A stretch of 64,000 bases of DNA from Sulfuriferula sp. (GCA_031291235.1 JARLJL010000006.1:186001-250000), one strand, 5' to 3'; shown: positions 45,234 through 56,786, counted from the stretch's first letter. Numbers and translations are program-made. Notes: generated from the sequence alone by a model not told the origin.

Positions 45234-45791
45234 TTAACCCGATTTCAACAGCACGACCACTGCGCCGCTACCGCCATCCACAGCGCGTGCCTGGCAAAAT
45301 GCCAATACTTCATCTTTTTGCATCAACCAGTGTTTGACCTTGGTACGCAACACCGGCTCGCGATTCTTCGACCCCAGCCCCTTGCCGTGAATAATACGCA
45401 CGCAACGCGATCCGCGCTTGCTGCATTGCGCGATAAAAGCCGACACCGCCTGCCGCGCTTCCACGCTGACCATACCATGCAGATCCAGCTCGGCCTGCAA
45501 TATCCAGTGCCCCCGACGCAATTTACGCAAGGTATCGCGACGCAAGCCCGGGCGAATGAATACCAGCTCTTCGCCAGTCTCCAGACCGTCGTCCCAGCCG
45601 ATGTAATCGGATAGACTATCGGCCAGCGCCTGTTGTTCATCGCGTAATAAACTTTTTGGAATGGGGGGTGCAGCAACCGGATCGGGCGCGATGCGCCCGT
45701 GATCGGCAATAGGTTGGGCATCCCTGACGGCGGCTTGGAACAGCGCAAGATCGTCAGGGCTGAGGGTTGCAGGTAGGCGATTACCTGCCAT
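45234..45791 (-). CDS. Smr-domain protein
   Basis: The 185-residue product has a variable N-terminal half and a C-terminal Smr domain with LDLHGMVSVEARQAVSAFI, the RIIHGKGLGSK loop and AVVVLLK at the end. Smr domains are nucleases acting on RNA or branched DNA; in proteobacteria stand-alone forms (SmrA/SmrB type) act on nicked DNA or collided ribosomes. It lies seven bases after trxB. Confidence 0.88.
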   Translation of the reverse strand: MAGNRLPATLSPDDLALFQAAVRDAQPIADHGRIAPDPVAAPPIPKSLLRDEQQALADSLSDYIGWDDGLETGEELVFIRPGLRRDTLRKLRRGHWILQAELDLHGMVSVEARQAVSAFIAQCSKRGSRCVRIIHGKGLGSKNREPVLRTKVKHWLMQKDEVLAFCQARAVDGGSGAVVVLLKSG

Positions 45792-45797
45792 GACAGC

Positions 45798-46799
<1,002 letters not shown>

Positions 46800-46869
46800 C
46801 TAACAGGATTCAATGACCCTTTAACAAGGTTCACGTTATAATTTTAACTTCGCCACTACGCGTAAAATC

Positions 46870-49149
46870 ATGTTCACCCCACGTCGTCGACAAACCGCAA
46901 CTCCGCGCAAGCCGTTACCACCCAAGGTAAGCGGCCTGCTACGCGAAACCGGCTGGCTGTTAAGCGCACTCATAGCTCTGGGTTTGGCATTGATTTTACT
47001 CAGCTATACGCCGAACGACCCAGGTTGGTCGCATAGCAGCACGGCTGCCATCCAGAATCTGGGCGGCATTTTCGGCGCCTATGTAGCAGATATATTGTTG
47101 GCATTATTCGGTTTTTCAAGTGGCTGGCTGATCGTACTGGCCGGCTTCAATACCTGGCGCGGATACCACAAACTGAATGGCGTCGAAGAAACCGACCGTC
47201 GGCTGGCGCTGATCCGCGGCGCCGGTTTCATTCTGCTCATCCTTGCCAGCAGCGGACTGGAATCCACCCGCCTGTACAGTTTGGGCACCCATCTACCCGA
47301 ACATGCCGGCGGCATCGTCGGCGCCCTGAGCGGCAATGCCGTCACGCAAGTACTCGGCTTTACCGGAGGCACCCTGGCGTTACTGGTGCTGATTGCCATC
47401 GGCTGGAGCCTGTTCAGCAGCATATCCTGGCTCGGCGTTGCCGAATCGACCGGCGCCCTGCTGGAGCGCGGCTGGACCTGGCTGCTCAAAATCGCAGAAA
47501 ACCGGCGCATCAAGCGCGCCGGCGCCAGCGCCACGCGTAAGCGCGAAGAAATCGTGCAAGTACAAAAGCAGCGCATGGAACATCAGGAACCGATCATCAT
47601 TGAAACGGCATCTCCCACCATTATCAAATCCGTTCGCGTAGAGATCGAAAAACAGGCGCCGCTGTTCGCCGAAATGCCCGACTCACCGCTGCCGCCGCTG
47701 CATCTGCTGGACCCTGCCAGCCCCCCAGTGGAAAGCCTCACCGCCGACACATTGGAATTCACTTCGCGCCTGATCGAGCGCAAGCTGGCCGAATTCAATG
47801 TGCAGGCCCGCGTCGTCGCCGCGCTGCCCGGCCCGGTCATCACCCGTTACGAAATCGAACCGGCATCCGGCGTCAAGGGCAGCCAGATACTCAATCTGGC
47901 CAAGGATCTCGCGCGTGCGCTGTCGGTGGTCAGCATTCGCGTGGTCGAAACCATACCCGGCAAAACCACGATGGCGCTGGAAATCCCCAACCCCAAGCGC
48001 GAAATCGTGCGCCTGTCGGAGATCCTCGAAGCCAAGATTTATCACGACATGAACAGCCCGCTGACCATGGCCATGGGCAAGGACATCGCCGGCAACCCGG
48101 TCGTTGCCGATCTGGCCAAAATGCCGCACGTCCTCGTGGCAGGCACCACCGGCTCAGGCAAATCCGTCGCCATCAATGCCATGATCCTGAGTTTGTTGTA
48201 CAAGGCCGACGCCAATCAGGTCAGGCTCATCCTGGTCGATCCGAAAATGCTGGAGCTGTCGATTTACGACGGCATCCCGCACCTGCTCGCACCAGTAGTG
48301 ACAGACATGCGTCAGGCTGCCGCCGCGCTCAACTGGTGCGTGGCCGAGATGGAACGCCGCTACAAACTGATGTCCGCACTCGGCGTGCGCAACCTGGCCG
48401 GCTACAATCAGAAACTCGCCGAAGCCAGAAAGGCCGGCAAACCGATCACCCATCCGTTCAGCCTGACGCCGGACAACCCCGAACTGCTCGACGACCTGCC
48501 GCTGATCGTGGTGGTCATCGATGAACTCGCCGACCTGATGATGGTAGTCGGCAAATCGGTGGAACAGCTCATCGCCCGGCTGGCGCAAAAAGCCCGTGCC
48601 GCAGGCGTACACCTCATTCTCGCCACGCAGCGCCCGTCGGTTGACGTCATTACCGGGCTGATCAAGGCCAACGTGCCGACCCGTGTCGCGTTCCAGGTTT
48701 CCAGCAAAATCGACTCGCGTACCATCCTCGACCAGATGGGCGCAGAAGCCCTGCTCGGCCAGGGCGATATGCTCTACCTGCCGCCCGGCACCGGCTATCC
48801 GCAGCGCGTGCACGGTGCATTCGTCGCCGATCACGAAGTACATAAGGTCGTCGATTACCTCAAACAGATGGGCGAACCCAATTACATCGAAGGCATACTC
48901 GACACGCCGGAAGACATCGAAGCTGCCGGCGAAAGCAGTGGTGGCGATGCCGAAGCCGATCCACTCTACGACGAAGCCGTGGCGCTGGTATTGCGTACCC
49001 GCCGCCCTTCCATTTCCGCCGTACAGCGCCATTTGCGCATCGGCTACAACCGCGCTGCACGCCTGATCGAAGCCATGGAAAGCGCCGGCCTGGTCAGCCC
49101 CATGCAGAGCAACGGCAACCGCGAAGTCATCGGCCAGCATCGCGAATAA
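46870..49149 (+). CDS. ftsK: DNA translocase FtsK
   Basis: The 759-residue protein has four N-terminal membrane helices (about 25-190), a short Glu/Gln-rich linker, and the motor domain with Walker A GTTGSGKS near residue 425, Walker [19 protein letters not shown] and [16 protein letters not shown]-like [18 protein letters not shown]. The C-terminal gamma winged helix ([27 protein letters not shown]) reads KOPS sites. It pumps DNA during chromosome dimer resolution at the division septum. The ATG at 46870 gives normal family length; lolA follows. Confidence 0.96.
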   Translation: MFTPRRRQTATPRKPLPPKVSGLLRETGWLLSALIALGLALILLSYTPNDPGWSHSSTAAIQNLGGIFGAYVADILLALFGFSSGWLIVLAGFNTWRGYHKLNGVEETDRRLALIRGAGFILLILASSGLESTRLYSLGTHLPEHAGGIVGALSGNAVTQVLGFTGGTLALLVLIAIGWSLFSSISWLGVAESTGALLERGWTWLLKIAENRRIKRAGASATRKREEIVQVQKQRMEHQEPIIIETASPTIIKSVRVEIEKQAPLFAEMPDSPLPPLHLLDPASPPVESLTADTLEFTSRLIERKLAEFNVQARVVAALPGPVITRYEIEPASGVKGSQILNLAKDLARALSVVSIRVVETIPGKTTMALEIPNPKREIVRLSEILEAKIYHDMNSPLTMAMGKDIAGNPVVADLAKMPHVLVAGTTGSGKSVAINAMILSLLYKADANQVRLILVDPKMLELSIYDGIPHLLAPVVTDMRQAAAALNWCVAEMERRYKLMSALGVRNLAGYNQKLAEARKAGKPITHPFSLTPDNPELLDDLPLIVVVIDELADLMMVVGKSVEQLIARLAQKARAAGVHLILATQRPSVDVITGLIKANVPTRVAFQVSSKIDSRTILDQMGAEALLGQGDMLYLPPGTGYPQRVHGAFVADHEVHKVVDYLKQMGEPNYIEGILDTPEDIEAAGESSGGDAEADPLYDEAVALVLRTRRPSISAVQRHLRIGYNRAARLIEAMESAGLVSPMQSNGNREVIGQHRE

Positions 49150-49165
49150 CCCCCTAGGATATCCC

Positions 49166-49783
49166 ATGAAAAAACTCAGTCTGCTTGCTGCACTCCTGTT
49201 ATATACCGCCAGCGCCTCCGCCAACGGTATCGACGCGCTCAAGGCATTCATTGCCGACACCAAAACGGCACAAGCCGAATTCAGCCAGACCGTGCTCGAC
49301 AAAAACGGCACCGCCAAGCAGCAAACCAGCGGCACCATGGCGTTCTCGCGCCCCGGCAAATTCCGCTGGTCCTACCGCAAACCGTTCGAACAGATCATCG
49401 TCGGCGACGGCAGCAAAATCTACCTGTACGACGTCGATCTCGAGCAGGTCACCATCAAACAGCTGGGACAGGCGCTCGGCAGCAGCCCTGCCGCACTGCT
49501 GGCAGGCGACAACGAAATCGAGAAGTTTTACGTACTGGCCGATGCCGGAACGCATGACGGCCTGACCTGGCTCACCGCCACACCCAAAGACAAGGACGGC
49601 AGTTTCAACCAGATCCAGATGGGCTTTAACGAACATACGCTGGCGGAAATGAAGATACGCGACAATTTCGGCCTCACTACCGTGCTCAAACTCAGCCATC
49701 TGGAACGCAACCCCAAACTGCCTGCCAGCACCTTCAAATTCACCCCGCCGCCCGGGGTCGATGTGATTTCCGACAGCAAGTGA
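49166..49783 (+). CDS. lolA: Outer membrane lipoprotein carrier protein LolA
   Basis: A 205-residue periplasmic protein with signal peptide KKLSLLAALLLYTASASA and the LolA core: AEFSQTVLDKNG, SGTMAFSRPGKFRWSYRKPFEQIIVGDG and IYLYDVDLEQVTIKQ. LolA takes lipoproteins from the LolCDE transporter to LolB. It follows ftsK by 16 bases and its TGA overlaps the GTG start of rarA (GTGA); ftsK-lolA-rarA is a conserved order. Confidence 0.95.
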   Translation: MKKLSLLAALLLYTASASANGIDALKAFIADTKTAQAEFSQTVLDKNGTAKQQTSGTMAFSRPGKFRWSYRKPFEQIIVGDGSKIYLYDVDLEQVTIKQLGQALGSSPAALLAGDNEIEKFYVLADAGTHDGLTWLTATPKDKDGSFNQIQMGFNEHTLAEMKIRDNFGLTTVLKLSHLERNPKLPASTFKFTPPPGVDVISDSK

Positions 49784-51087
49784 GCGACGATTTATTTCAT
49801 AAAACCACCAATCACGCGCCGCTGGCCGAACGCCTGCGGCCGCGCAGCATAGACGAGGTCATCGGCCAGAGCCATCTGCTCGGCGAGGGCAAACCGCTGC
49901 GTCTCGCCTTCGCCTCCGGCAAGCCGCATTCGATGATACTGTGGGGCCCACCCGGCGTCGGCAAAACCACGTTGGCACGCCTCACTGCCGATGCCTTCGA
50001 TTGCACTTTCATCGCGCTGTCAGCCGTGTTCGCCGGAGTCAAGGACATACGTGCCGCGATGGAGCAAGCCGAACAGACGCTGCAACAGCACGGCCGCCAC
50101 ACCCTGCTGTTCGTCGACGAAATCCACCGCTTCAATAAATCGCAGCAGGATGCCTTGCTGCCCTTCGTTGAATCCGGCTTGGTCACGCTGATCGGCGCCA
50201 CCACCGAAAACCCCAGCTTCGAAGTCAATTCCGCGCTGCTCTCGCGCGCCCAGGTCTATGTGCTGCAAGCACTCAGCGCGCAGGAGTTGCGTCAACTCGT
50301 CGTCCGCGCTGCCGAGGCCATCTCGCTGGACTTGGCCGAGGCCGCCATCGACACGCTGATCGGCTACGCCGACGGCGATGCGCGACGCTTGCTGAACCTG
50401 ATCGAGCAAACCCAGACCGCCGCGCAAACCAGCGGCATCAGCCGCATAGATGCCGCCTTCATAGAACAGGCGCTGACGCTCAACTCGCGCCGTTTCGACA
50501 AGGGCGGCGACCAGTTCTACGATCAGATATCCGCGCTGCACAAATCCGTACGCGGCTCCAATCCCGATGCCGCGCTGTACTGGCTGTGCCGCATGTTGGA
50601 CGGCGGCGCCGATCCCAAATACCTGTCGCGACGCATTATCCGCATGGCCTGGGAAGATATCGGTCTGGCCGATCCGCGCGCCATGCAACTGGCCAACGAT
50701 GCCGCCGCCACCTACGAGCGCCTGGGATCGCCCGAAGGCGAACTGGCGCTGGGTCAAGCCGTGATTTATCTGGCAATGGCTGCCAAAAGCAACGCCGGCT
50801 ATAACGCATTCAATCAAGCTATGGCGTTCGTCAAAAAAGACAAATCCAGCACCGTGCCGGTACATCTGCGCAATGCACCCACCAAGTTGATGAAAGAGCT
50901 GGGCTACGGCCACGCCTACCGCTACGCCCACGACGAACCTGAAGCCTATGCCGCCGGTGAGACCTACCTGCCTGACGACATGACCGAGCCGAACTGGTAT
51001 CGCCCTGTACCGCGCGGGCTGGAAAGCAAAATTGCGGAAAAACTAAACTATTTGCACACGCTGGACGAGAAAGCCCGCAAAAAATAA
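49780..51087 (+). CDS. rarA: Replication-associated recombination protein RarA
   Basis: The 435-residue AAA+ ATPase (MgsA/RarA) shows LAERLRPRSIDEVIGQSHLLG, Walker A LWGPPGVGKTT, Walker B LLFVDEIHRFNKSQQDALL, sensor IGATTENPSFEVNSALLSRAQV and the C-terminal tetramerisation domain (ISALHKSVRGSNPDAALYWLCRML). It acts at stalled replication forks. The GTG start at 49780 overlaps the lolA stop. Confidence 0.96.
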   Translation: MSDDLFHKTTNHAPLAERLRPRSIDEVIGQSHLLGEGKPLRLAFASGKPHSMILWGPPGVGKTTLARLTADAFDCTFIALSAVFAGVKDIRAAMEQAEQTLQQHGRHTLLFVDEIHRFNKSQQDALLPFVESGLVTLIGATTENPSFEVNSALLSRAQVYVLQALSAQELRQLVVRAAEAISLDLAEAAIDTLIGYADGDARRLLNLIEQTQTAAQTSGISRIDAAFIEQALTLNSRRFDKGGDQFYDQISALHKSVRGSNPDAALYWLCRMLDGGADPKYLSRRIIRMAWEDIGLADPRAMQLANDAAATYERLGSPEGELALGQAVIYLAMAAKSNAGYNAFNQAMAFVKKDKSSTVPVHLRNAPTKLMKELGYGHAYRYAHDEPEAYAAGETYLPDDMTEPNWYRPVPRGLESKIAEKLNYLHTLDEKARKK

Positions 51088-51153
51088 TTGCTGTAAATTG
51101 GCCCCCATTTACCCCTCACTGACAATTCCACTCCATTCATAAAAGGTTGTTTC

Positions 51154-52095
51154 ATGATAGTTCGCGGCAGACCCTCGGCATTACGCCTGTTTCTAGTATT
51201 ACGCGGCTCGATATTGCATCAAATCTGGAAAGTCCTGCTGATCAACATCGTACTCGCCACGCTGGTAACGCTGAATCACGGCGACCTGTTCCGGCTGAAA
51301 ATCACATTGACCGCCATCCCTTTTACGCTGATGAGCCTGCCGCTGGCCATCTTCCTCGGCTTTCGCAACAACGCCGCTTACGACCGCTACTGGGAAGGCC
51401 GCAAGCTGTGGGGCGAAATCGTGTTGCAAAGCCGTAATTTGTCGCGCCAGTGTCTGAACCTGATCGACCATGCCGAACCCCTTAAAGTCGGGCTGGGGCT
51501 GCAGGACGTGCGCGTCCGCATGGTCTACCGCGCCATCGCTTTCTCGCATGCGCTGCGCCACCTGTTACGCAACACGAACGCCAGCGCCGACATCAAACCG
51601 CTGCTGTCGCAACACGAATGGCAGCAATCCGGCAAAGCCGCCAACGCTCCCGATTACCTGATGCACCAGATGGGCAGCGATTTGCGCCTGTGCATGAATG
51701 AACAGCGCCTCGACGGCTGTCTGGCTGCCGCCATCGATTCGACCATGTCCGCCATGACCTCGGCAGCTGCGGCCTGCGAACGTATCAAAAGCACGCCCAT
51801 CCCCTTCTCCTACACCCTGATGCTGCACCGCACCGCTTACCTGTACTGCTTTCTGCTGCCTTTCGGTCTGGTCGACAGTATCGGTTTCATGACGCCATTC
51901 GTGGTCGGCATCGTCGCTTATACGTTTTTCGGACTGGATGCGCTGGGCGATGAAATCGAAGAGCCGTTCGGCGCCTCGCCCAACGATCTGGCACTGGATG
52001 CGATCTGCCGCTCGATAGAAATCAACCTGCGCGAATCACTGGAGGAACAGCACGGACTCGAACCGCTGCAACCGGTAAATTACTGCCTGATGTAA
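51154..52095 (+). CDS. Bestrophin-family anion channel (YneE-like)
   Basis: The 313-residue membrane protein belongs to the bacterial bestrophin family. It shows PFTLMSLPLAIFLGFRNNAAYDRYWEGRKLWGEIV at the neck region, helices around 20-85 and 225-270, and DALGDEIEEPFGASPNDLALDAICRSIE near the C terminus. Bestrophins are pentameric ion channels; bacterial members conduct cations or anions. AAAAGG lies before the ATG. It is monocistronic, upstream of a broken mscS. Confidence 0.92.
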   Translation: MIVRGRPSALRLFLVLRGSILHQIWKVLLINIVLATLVTLNHGDLFRLKITLTAIPFTLMSLPLAIFLGFRNNAAYDRYWEGRKLWGEIVLQSRNLSRQCLNLIDHAEPLKVGLGLQDVRVRMVYRAIAFSHALRHLLRNTNASADIKPLLSQHEWQQSGKAANAPDYLMHQMGSDLRLCMNEQRLDGCLAAAIDSTMSAMTSAAAACERIKSTPIPFSYTLMLHRTAYLYCFLLPFGLVDSIGFMTPFVVGIVAYTFFGLDALGDEIEEPFGASPNDLALDAICRSIEINLRESLEEQHGLEPLQPVNYCLM

Positions 52096-52155
52096 AACGC
52101 ATCATGGCTTATACTCGACCTGGGTACGAAGCATAGCCGACGGAAAGGATGCGCC

Positions 52156-52982
52156 ATGAATAACTCGCTGCAGTCACTCGATCTGGCAAAAGCTGCCATT
52201 CTGGATATGGCAATCCGCTTCGGACCGAAGCTGATGGTCGCGATCGTTATTCTTGTCGCCGGGTATATGGCAGGCCGCTGGACAGGCCGGCTGCTGGAAC
52301 GCCTGCTCATGCGATTAAAGCTCGAAGCGCCGGTACGCTCCCTGCTGGTACGCATTGCGCGCATACTGGTGCGGGGCTGTTCGCCATCATGGCGCTGCAA
52401 AACCTCGGCGTAGAACTGCTGCCGCTCATCGCCGGCCTCGGTGTGGCAGGCGCAGGGATCGCCCTGGCGATGCAGGGCATTATCGGCAACCTCGCTTCCG
52501 GCCTGACCATCATTTTCACCCGCCCCTTCAATGTCGGCGACTACATCTCCATTGCTCAAGAAGAAGGCGAAGTGCTGGAAATCAGCCTGTTCAGTACCAT
52601 CCTCGGACACACCGATCGCTCCAGAGTGGTGATTCCCAACCGCAAAATCGTCGGCGAAATTCTGCATAATTACGGCCCGATACGGCAGCTGCACATAGCC
52701 GTAGACATTGCCTACGGCGCCGATACCAACATCGCATTGAACCTGATAGACGACATCCTGCAGGCAAATCCTCGCGTACTGCAAGACCCTGCGCCCGTAT
52801 TCGGCATCGCGCAACTTGCCGAATCAGGCATCACCCTTAACGTCGCGCCCTGGGTCAAGGTGCCCGACTACATCGCTGCAGTAAGCGAAATCAACAAATC
52901 CATACTGGAAACCTTCAACGCGCGCGGTGTCGCCCTCGCCTTGCCGCAATATGAAGTCAGAATGCTGGAGAACAATGCCTGA
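52156..52982 (+). pseudogene. Small MscS-family mechanosensitive channel, frameshifted
   Basis: Two frames together make one complete MscS-type protein of about 275 residues. The first (52156-52413) gives the N-terminal helices (FGPKLMVAIVILVAGYMAGRWTG) and ends out of frame. The second, from about 52374 to 52982, gives TM3 and the cytoplasmic domain (LIAGLGVAGAGIALAMQGIIGNLASGLTIIFTRPFNVGDYI, then VVIPNRKIVGEILHN). The break is in the four-G run at 52373-52376: one more G would restore V-R-G-L-F-A-I-M. It is either a recent inactivating deletion or a sequencing error. The second frame has no ribosome binding site. Confidence 0.85.
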
Positions 52983-53358
52983 CATTCAGACGATGACTAT
53001 TGCATCAGGCGCCACTTACTAATCAATACGCCATATTGATGGCCGCGAGGCTTACTCACTGACCAGCTCAAATGGCATATCAATTACTTGACGCTACACA
53101 TTAGCCAGTCACGAGCAAGCCATGAAGCTGTCAGTGGAAAAAATCATCCTGAACGCCTTATGGAAAACGCGATTAAATCCGAGTGGGTATATGGGCTCTC
53201 TTGAATAACGCTGTATAGTATTGGAAATGGCATTTTGCCCATCACCGCCGGTGGCGAAGAACTGCTTTATGGCGTACTGTTTATCACATTGAAATTCCGT
53301 ACTGTATCAGTTGCAGTTTCACGGTTAAAAATACAGCGAGTAGCGAGGTTACGATACG
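52983..53358. other. Intergenic stretch without recognised gene
   Basis: No gene, tRNA or terminator was recognised in these 376 bases. Short in-frame fragments exist (for example from about 53231 a frame reading ILPITAGGEELLYGVLFITLKF that runs to just inside the next gene), which could be remains of decayed coding sequence, but no family can be named. Confidence 0.4.
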
Positions 53359-54417
53359 ATGTTTATGCTTAGAACAATTATCATGCTGGGCTGTACATTA
53401 TCCTTTATCCTTCCTGCTGTCGCACAGGACAAACTGAGGATAGCTGCCACCCCCAACCCAAATATTTTCCCGCTACTGGTTGCCATGGCCGATGACCCGT
53501 CTCTGCCTGTTGAAATTGTGCCGATCGCCGACAGCAAGGGAATGGATGCCGTATTCAAGCAGGGCCAAGCGGATGCCTTGGTGGCGATGACTTACGCGAT
53601 AGCCGAGAAGGTGACATCCGGTAAGATTCCCGATCTGCGCTTGGTTTATGTCGGCTTGTGGAAAGGCTTTAGTGAAGTAACCTACAAAAATGACAAGATC
53701 ACGAATTTCAGCGAATTGCGCGGCAAAGGCCTGATCGTAGCCGGACCGACCGGGGGCGGCAAGGATGGTGGGCCGGATTTTATTTTTCAGGCCGCGCTAA
53801 AGCGTAGCGGCATGACGACAGCCGATGTGCATGTGTGTTATTTGCCTGTGATGGAAGCCGTGAAATTGCTGAAAGACCATACACCGCTTAATACCAACCC
53901 GCATTGCGATCCTTCGTTTTCCATGCCGGCGTCAGGGATATCATTGGTCGAACCTGCTGCAACAGGGTTGATTATGCAAGGCATGATGTCGACTTCCAGT
54001 GTGTCGGGCATGGAACGGGGTATTTCGCTTCAATCACTCTTTACCGGTTACACTGCATGGCCTAGTGATCAGTTACCCCATGGGGGCCTGTCAATATTGG
54101 GTTCGGTTCTCGATAATCCTGAGCAAGCGCAATTGGTCAGCGAAGTATTGGCTGCTTATAAGAAAGCGGCGGAAGAGATCGGCACAGCACGAGGATTTCA
54201 TGCAATGCACATTGCAAAGGTAATCAGCGCCGGCATCGAGCAACATTTCCATGCCTATAAGCTTGACCTTCCTGCCATGGTTGTAATGGCTGCCATGGTA
54301 CGAGGAAATTTAGAATTTCGATCTGATGCACCAGTCACTATTCAGGATGATTTGAATCGGTTCCTTACCGAAGTAATTGGAACCTCGCCGCCCAAAAATT
54401 TTTATGCCTTGCAATAA
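53359..54417 (+). CDS. Orphan periplasmic substrate-binding protein (NMT1/ABC-type)
   Basis: The 352-residue product has a signal peptide (IIMLGCTLSFILPAVAQ) and a type-II periplasmic binding fold: RIAATPNPNIFPLLVAM, ADALVAMTYAIAEKV, the interdomain LRGKGLIVAGPTGGGKDGGPDFIFQAAL and a C-terminal helical region. It resembles NMT1/SsuA-like binding proteins for sulfonates, nitrate or thiamine precursors; the ligand cannot be told. No permease or ATPase gene is near. By eye it uses more A/T-ending codons than the core genes and sits beside the A/T-rich autotransporter gene. Confidence 0.8.
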   Translation: MFMLRTIIMLGCTLSFILPAVAQDKLRIAATPNPNIFPLLVAMADDPSLPVEIVPIADSKGMDAVFKQGQADALVAMTYAIAEKVTSGKIPDLRLVYVGLWKGFSEVTYKNDKITNFSELRGKGLIVAGPTGGGKDGGPDFIFQAALKRSGMTTADVHVCYLPVMEAVKLLKDHTPLNTNPHCDPSFSMPASGISLVEPAATGLIMQGMMSTSSVSGMERGISLQSLFTGYTAWPSDQLPHGGLSILGSVLDNPEQAQLVSEVLAAYKKAAEEIGTARGFHAMHIAKVISAGIEQHFHAYKLDLPAMVVMAAMVRGNLEFRSDAPVTIQDDLNRFLTEVIGTSPPKNFYALQ

Positions 54418-54522
54418 ACTATAAACTTCATTCTTTTACAGAATGACACTCAGGGCTAGCATAGTCTGAGATTCAGACGATTGCATTAATAACAGTGATA
54501 GCCCGAAATGTTTTCTGTTCAG

Positions 54523-54558
54523 AAACACAGAAGCTAGCATGAGCTAGCTTCTGTGTTT
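54523..54558 (-). terminator. Long perfect hairpin after the autotransporter gene
   Basis: AAACACAGAAGCTAGC (54523-54538) and its exact complement (54543-54558) form a 16-bp stem with loop ATGA, 26 bases past the autotransporter stop. It is the probable terminator on the minus strand, though the T tract is short (TTT within the stem end). Confidence 0.8.
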
Positions 54559-54584
54559 AAACATAATACTATAGCGGCAAAGCC

Positions 54585-56750
54585 TTAGAACACAGCCCTC
54601 AAGCCAGCAGTCAGACCCCAGGTAGCATCGCCGCCTGGCGTAGCTGCATTGGCACCAAAGGTCACTAACGTTGTTTTGGTTAAACGATGATCAAAGTCCA
54701 GCGTAGCACGCACCCAGTCCTGATCAATTGAACTGCCTGGCAGACTAAAGCTATACAAGCCGATAACCTGACCATTCACACCCGTCAGATTGCCTTCCAT
54801 CCGATGCACGACTTCTGCACCAATACGCATCGCCGTTTTCGCAGTCAGTTCAGTGTGTGCTGCGGTACCGATACGAATATCGTTAGTTCGTGAGGTGCTT
54901 GCCTGATAAGACGCAGGCGCACCACCGCCAGTTTCAGTATAGGCTGCAACATCATTTTGTACCCAGGTGTAAGCCGCATAAGGTGAGAAGGTGTAGTTTC
55001 TCCACTTGGCCGCATCTTTCCAGTCCAGTCGTGCACGGATTGCCACGGATTGCATGTCAGGCGTACCAGTGGAACTGTCTACGGTTGAGCCATTCATGTA
55101 GTTACGATGCAGTTCAGTATTGAATGCGCCATAGTAAGTCAGCAAACTGGCTTCCATGCTTCTGCCACCCATGCCGGTGAAACGATGGTCTGCTTCAGCC
55201 ACCACATACTGACCATTGAATTTGCCACCGCCACCTAGATCCCAGGTCTGACGCGACCAGTTCTGACCTACACCCAAACCGATACGGGTATCGCCGATGT
55301 CCTTACAGCCACCGGCTTCCGTGATTTGTGTGTCGCTGTTGGTGCTGTTGGAATGCGCACCATCGGTAGTCGCCCAGGCACAGCTGCCGTGATCGGTATG
55401 CACCAGACCATCATCCATCAGTGAGCGGTGATGTGCGCCAAACAAAGTGATGTTAGGCAGTGCAATACCGTTGCTTGCTGTCAGGCTACCTGTCTGAGTC
55501 AGGCTGTTGTTAAAAGCAGCCATGTTAGTCAACAGAACGTTACCGCCAGACCCCACACGTGCCAGCCATGCCTGACCATTATTATTAGAGTCTGTCCCAT
55601 CACCGACAACGACAGTACCATCCTGATTAACCGCGTAGGCATTTAATAAGACCCAGCCTGCTGGCATAGTCACACCTGCATTGCTTAACCAGGTGGTGAT
55701 GCTTTGCATACCTGTGGCTTGCGTCCAGCGGAAGGGAAGTTGTTGTGCATTGCCTGTTGTATAGGAATTTCCCACCACGGTGCTGCCATCGGAAGACATC
55801 GCCTTGGGAGTGCTACTATCCCCTCCTAGCGTACCCAGATCCTGCATCGTGTTAGTGCTGGTGGTCCAGAGGAAAGCATGGTAAAAGTTGTTTGCTAATT
55901 TGGAATACCCCGCTATGGCGTTGCCATCGGATGAAATTGCGATGGACTGGCTATAATTCCCCCCCAGCGAACCCAGATCCTGCATCGTATTAGTGCTGCT
56001 GCTCCAGCGAAATGCGTGATAATTAACGTTGTTTGCTAAATAGGCATATCCTGTCACTGCACTGCCATCGGAAGAAGTTGCAGTGGCATAGCTATTTCTT
56101 CCCCCAAACGTGCCCAGATCCTGCATCGTATTAGTGCTGCTGTTCCAGCGGAAGGCGTGATAATAAGAGTTGCTGGTTGTATATAAGGAATTTCCCACCA
56201 CGGTACTGCCATCGGCAGAAATGGCTGTTGCCTTGCTGTTATACCCCCCTAGCGTGCCCAGATCCTGCATCGTATTAGTGCTGCTGCTCCAGCGAAATGC
56301 GTGATAATTAATGTTGTTTGCTAAATAGGCATACCCTGTCACGGCACTGCCATCGGAAGACGTTGCAGTGGCATAGCTACCCGATCCCCCCAACGCACCC
56401 AGACTTACCATCCCCGTTCCGCTGGTCCAGCGGAACGCATATGTATAACCATTGATATCATAATAAACACCCACTGCGGTGCTGCCGTCAGAAGATAACG
56501 CGTATAAAGTGCTATAACTCCCGCCACCTAATGAGCCCAGATTGGTCATGGTACCATTGGACCAGATAAATGCAGTTTGATTACCCTGGCCCGCAGCGAC
56601 ATTGCCGTTAGCCGATACTGCTGTGGCAGTGCTATAACTGGCAGTGTCATTAGGTATGAAGCCCATCGGAGTAAAAACGGCATCAGCTGCTGCAGTACCC
56701 GACAGGGTGAGTAGAACGGCGACGGTGAGGGGCTTTAATGTGTACTTCAT
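54585..56750 (-). CDS. HAF-repeat autotransporter
   Basis: The protein of about 721 residues has a signal peptide (LKPLTVAVLLTLSGTAAA), a passenger of about seven HAF-type repeats (YHAFRWSSSTNTMQDLGTLGG followed by AISADGSTVVG) and a C-terminal autotransporter barrel of about 270 residues ending in the required Phe (LTAGLRAVF). Repeats should fold as a beta-propeller-like or solenoid domain displayed on the cell surface. The start at 56750 gives the clean signal peptide; an ATG at 56786 adds 12 non-signal residues. DNA of two repeats is nearly identical. By eye the gene is A/T-richer than its neighbours, suggesting acquisition. Confidence 0.87.
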   Translation of the reverse strand: MKYTLKPLTVAVLLTLSGTAAADAVFTPMGFIPNDTASYSTATAVSANGNVAAGQGNQTAFIWSNGTMTNLGSLGGGSYSTLYALSSDGSTAVGVYYDINGYTYAFRWTSGTGMVSLGALGGSGSYATATSSDGSAVTGYAYLANNINYHAFRWSSSTNTMQDLGTLGGYNSKATAISADGSTVVGNSLYTTSNSYYHAFRWNSSTNTMQDLGTFGGRNSYATATSSDGSAVTGYAYLANNVNYHAFRWSSSTNTMQDLGSLGGNYSQSIAISSDGNAIAGYSKLANNFYHAFLWTTSTNTMQDLGTLGGDSSTPKAMSSDGSTVVGNSYTTGNAQQLPFRWTQATGMQSITTWLSNAGVTMPAGWVLLNAYAVNQDGTVVVGDGTDSNNNGQAWLARVGSGGNVLLTNMAAFNNSLTQTGSLTASNGIALPNITLFGAHHRSLMDDGLVHTDHGSCAWATTDGAHSNSTNSDTQITEAGGCKDIGDTRIGLGVGQNWSRQTWDLGGGGKFNGQYVVAEADHRFTGMGGRSMEASLLTYYGAFNTELHRNYMNGSTVDSSTGTPDMQSVAIRARLDWKDAAKWRNYTFSPYAAYTWVQNDVAAYTETGGGAPASYQASTSRTNDIRIGTAAHTELTAKTAMRIGAEVVHRMEGNLTGVNGQVIGLYSFSLPGSSIDQDWVRATLDFDHRLTKTTLVTFGANAATPGGDATWGLTAGLRAVF

Positions 56751-56786
56751 TGGTAGCGGGATGGCGTTGATCAAACTAGTTTCCAT

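Noticed and set aside
52389-52982. Second mscS frame as an independent gene starting at ATG 52389
   Set aside because: No ribosome binding site, and the upstream part of the same frame already encodes conserved MscS residues (G-L-F-A-I), so it is the continuation of a frameshifted gene.
54585-56750. Regularly spaced near-identical DNA repeats as a CRISPR array
   Set aside because: The repeats are about 285 bases apart, stay in one open frame and encode HAF protein repeats.
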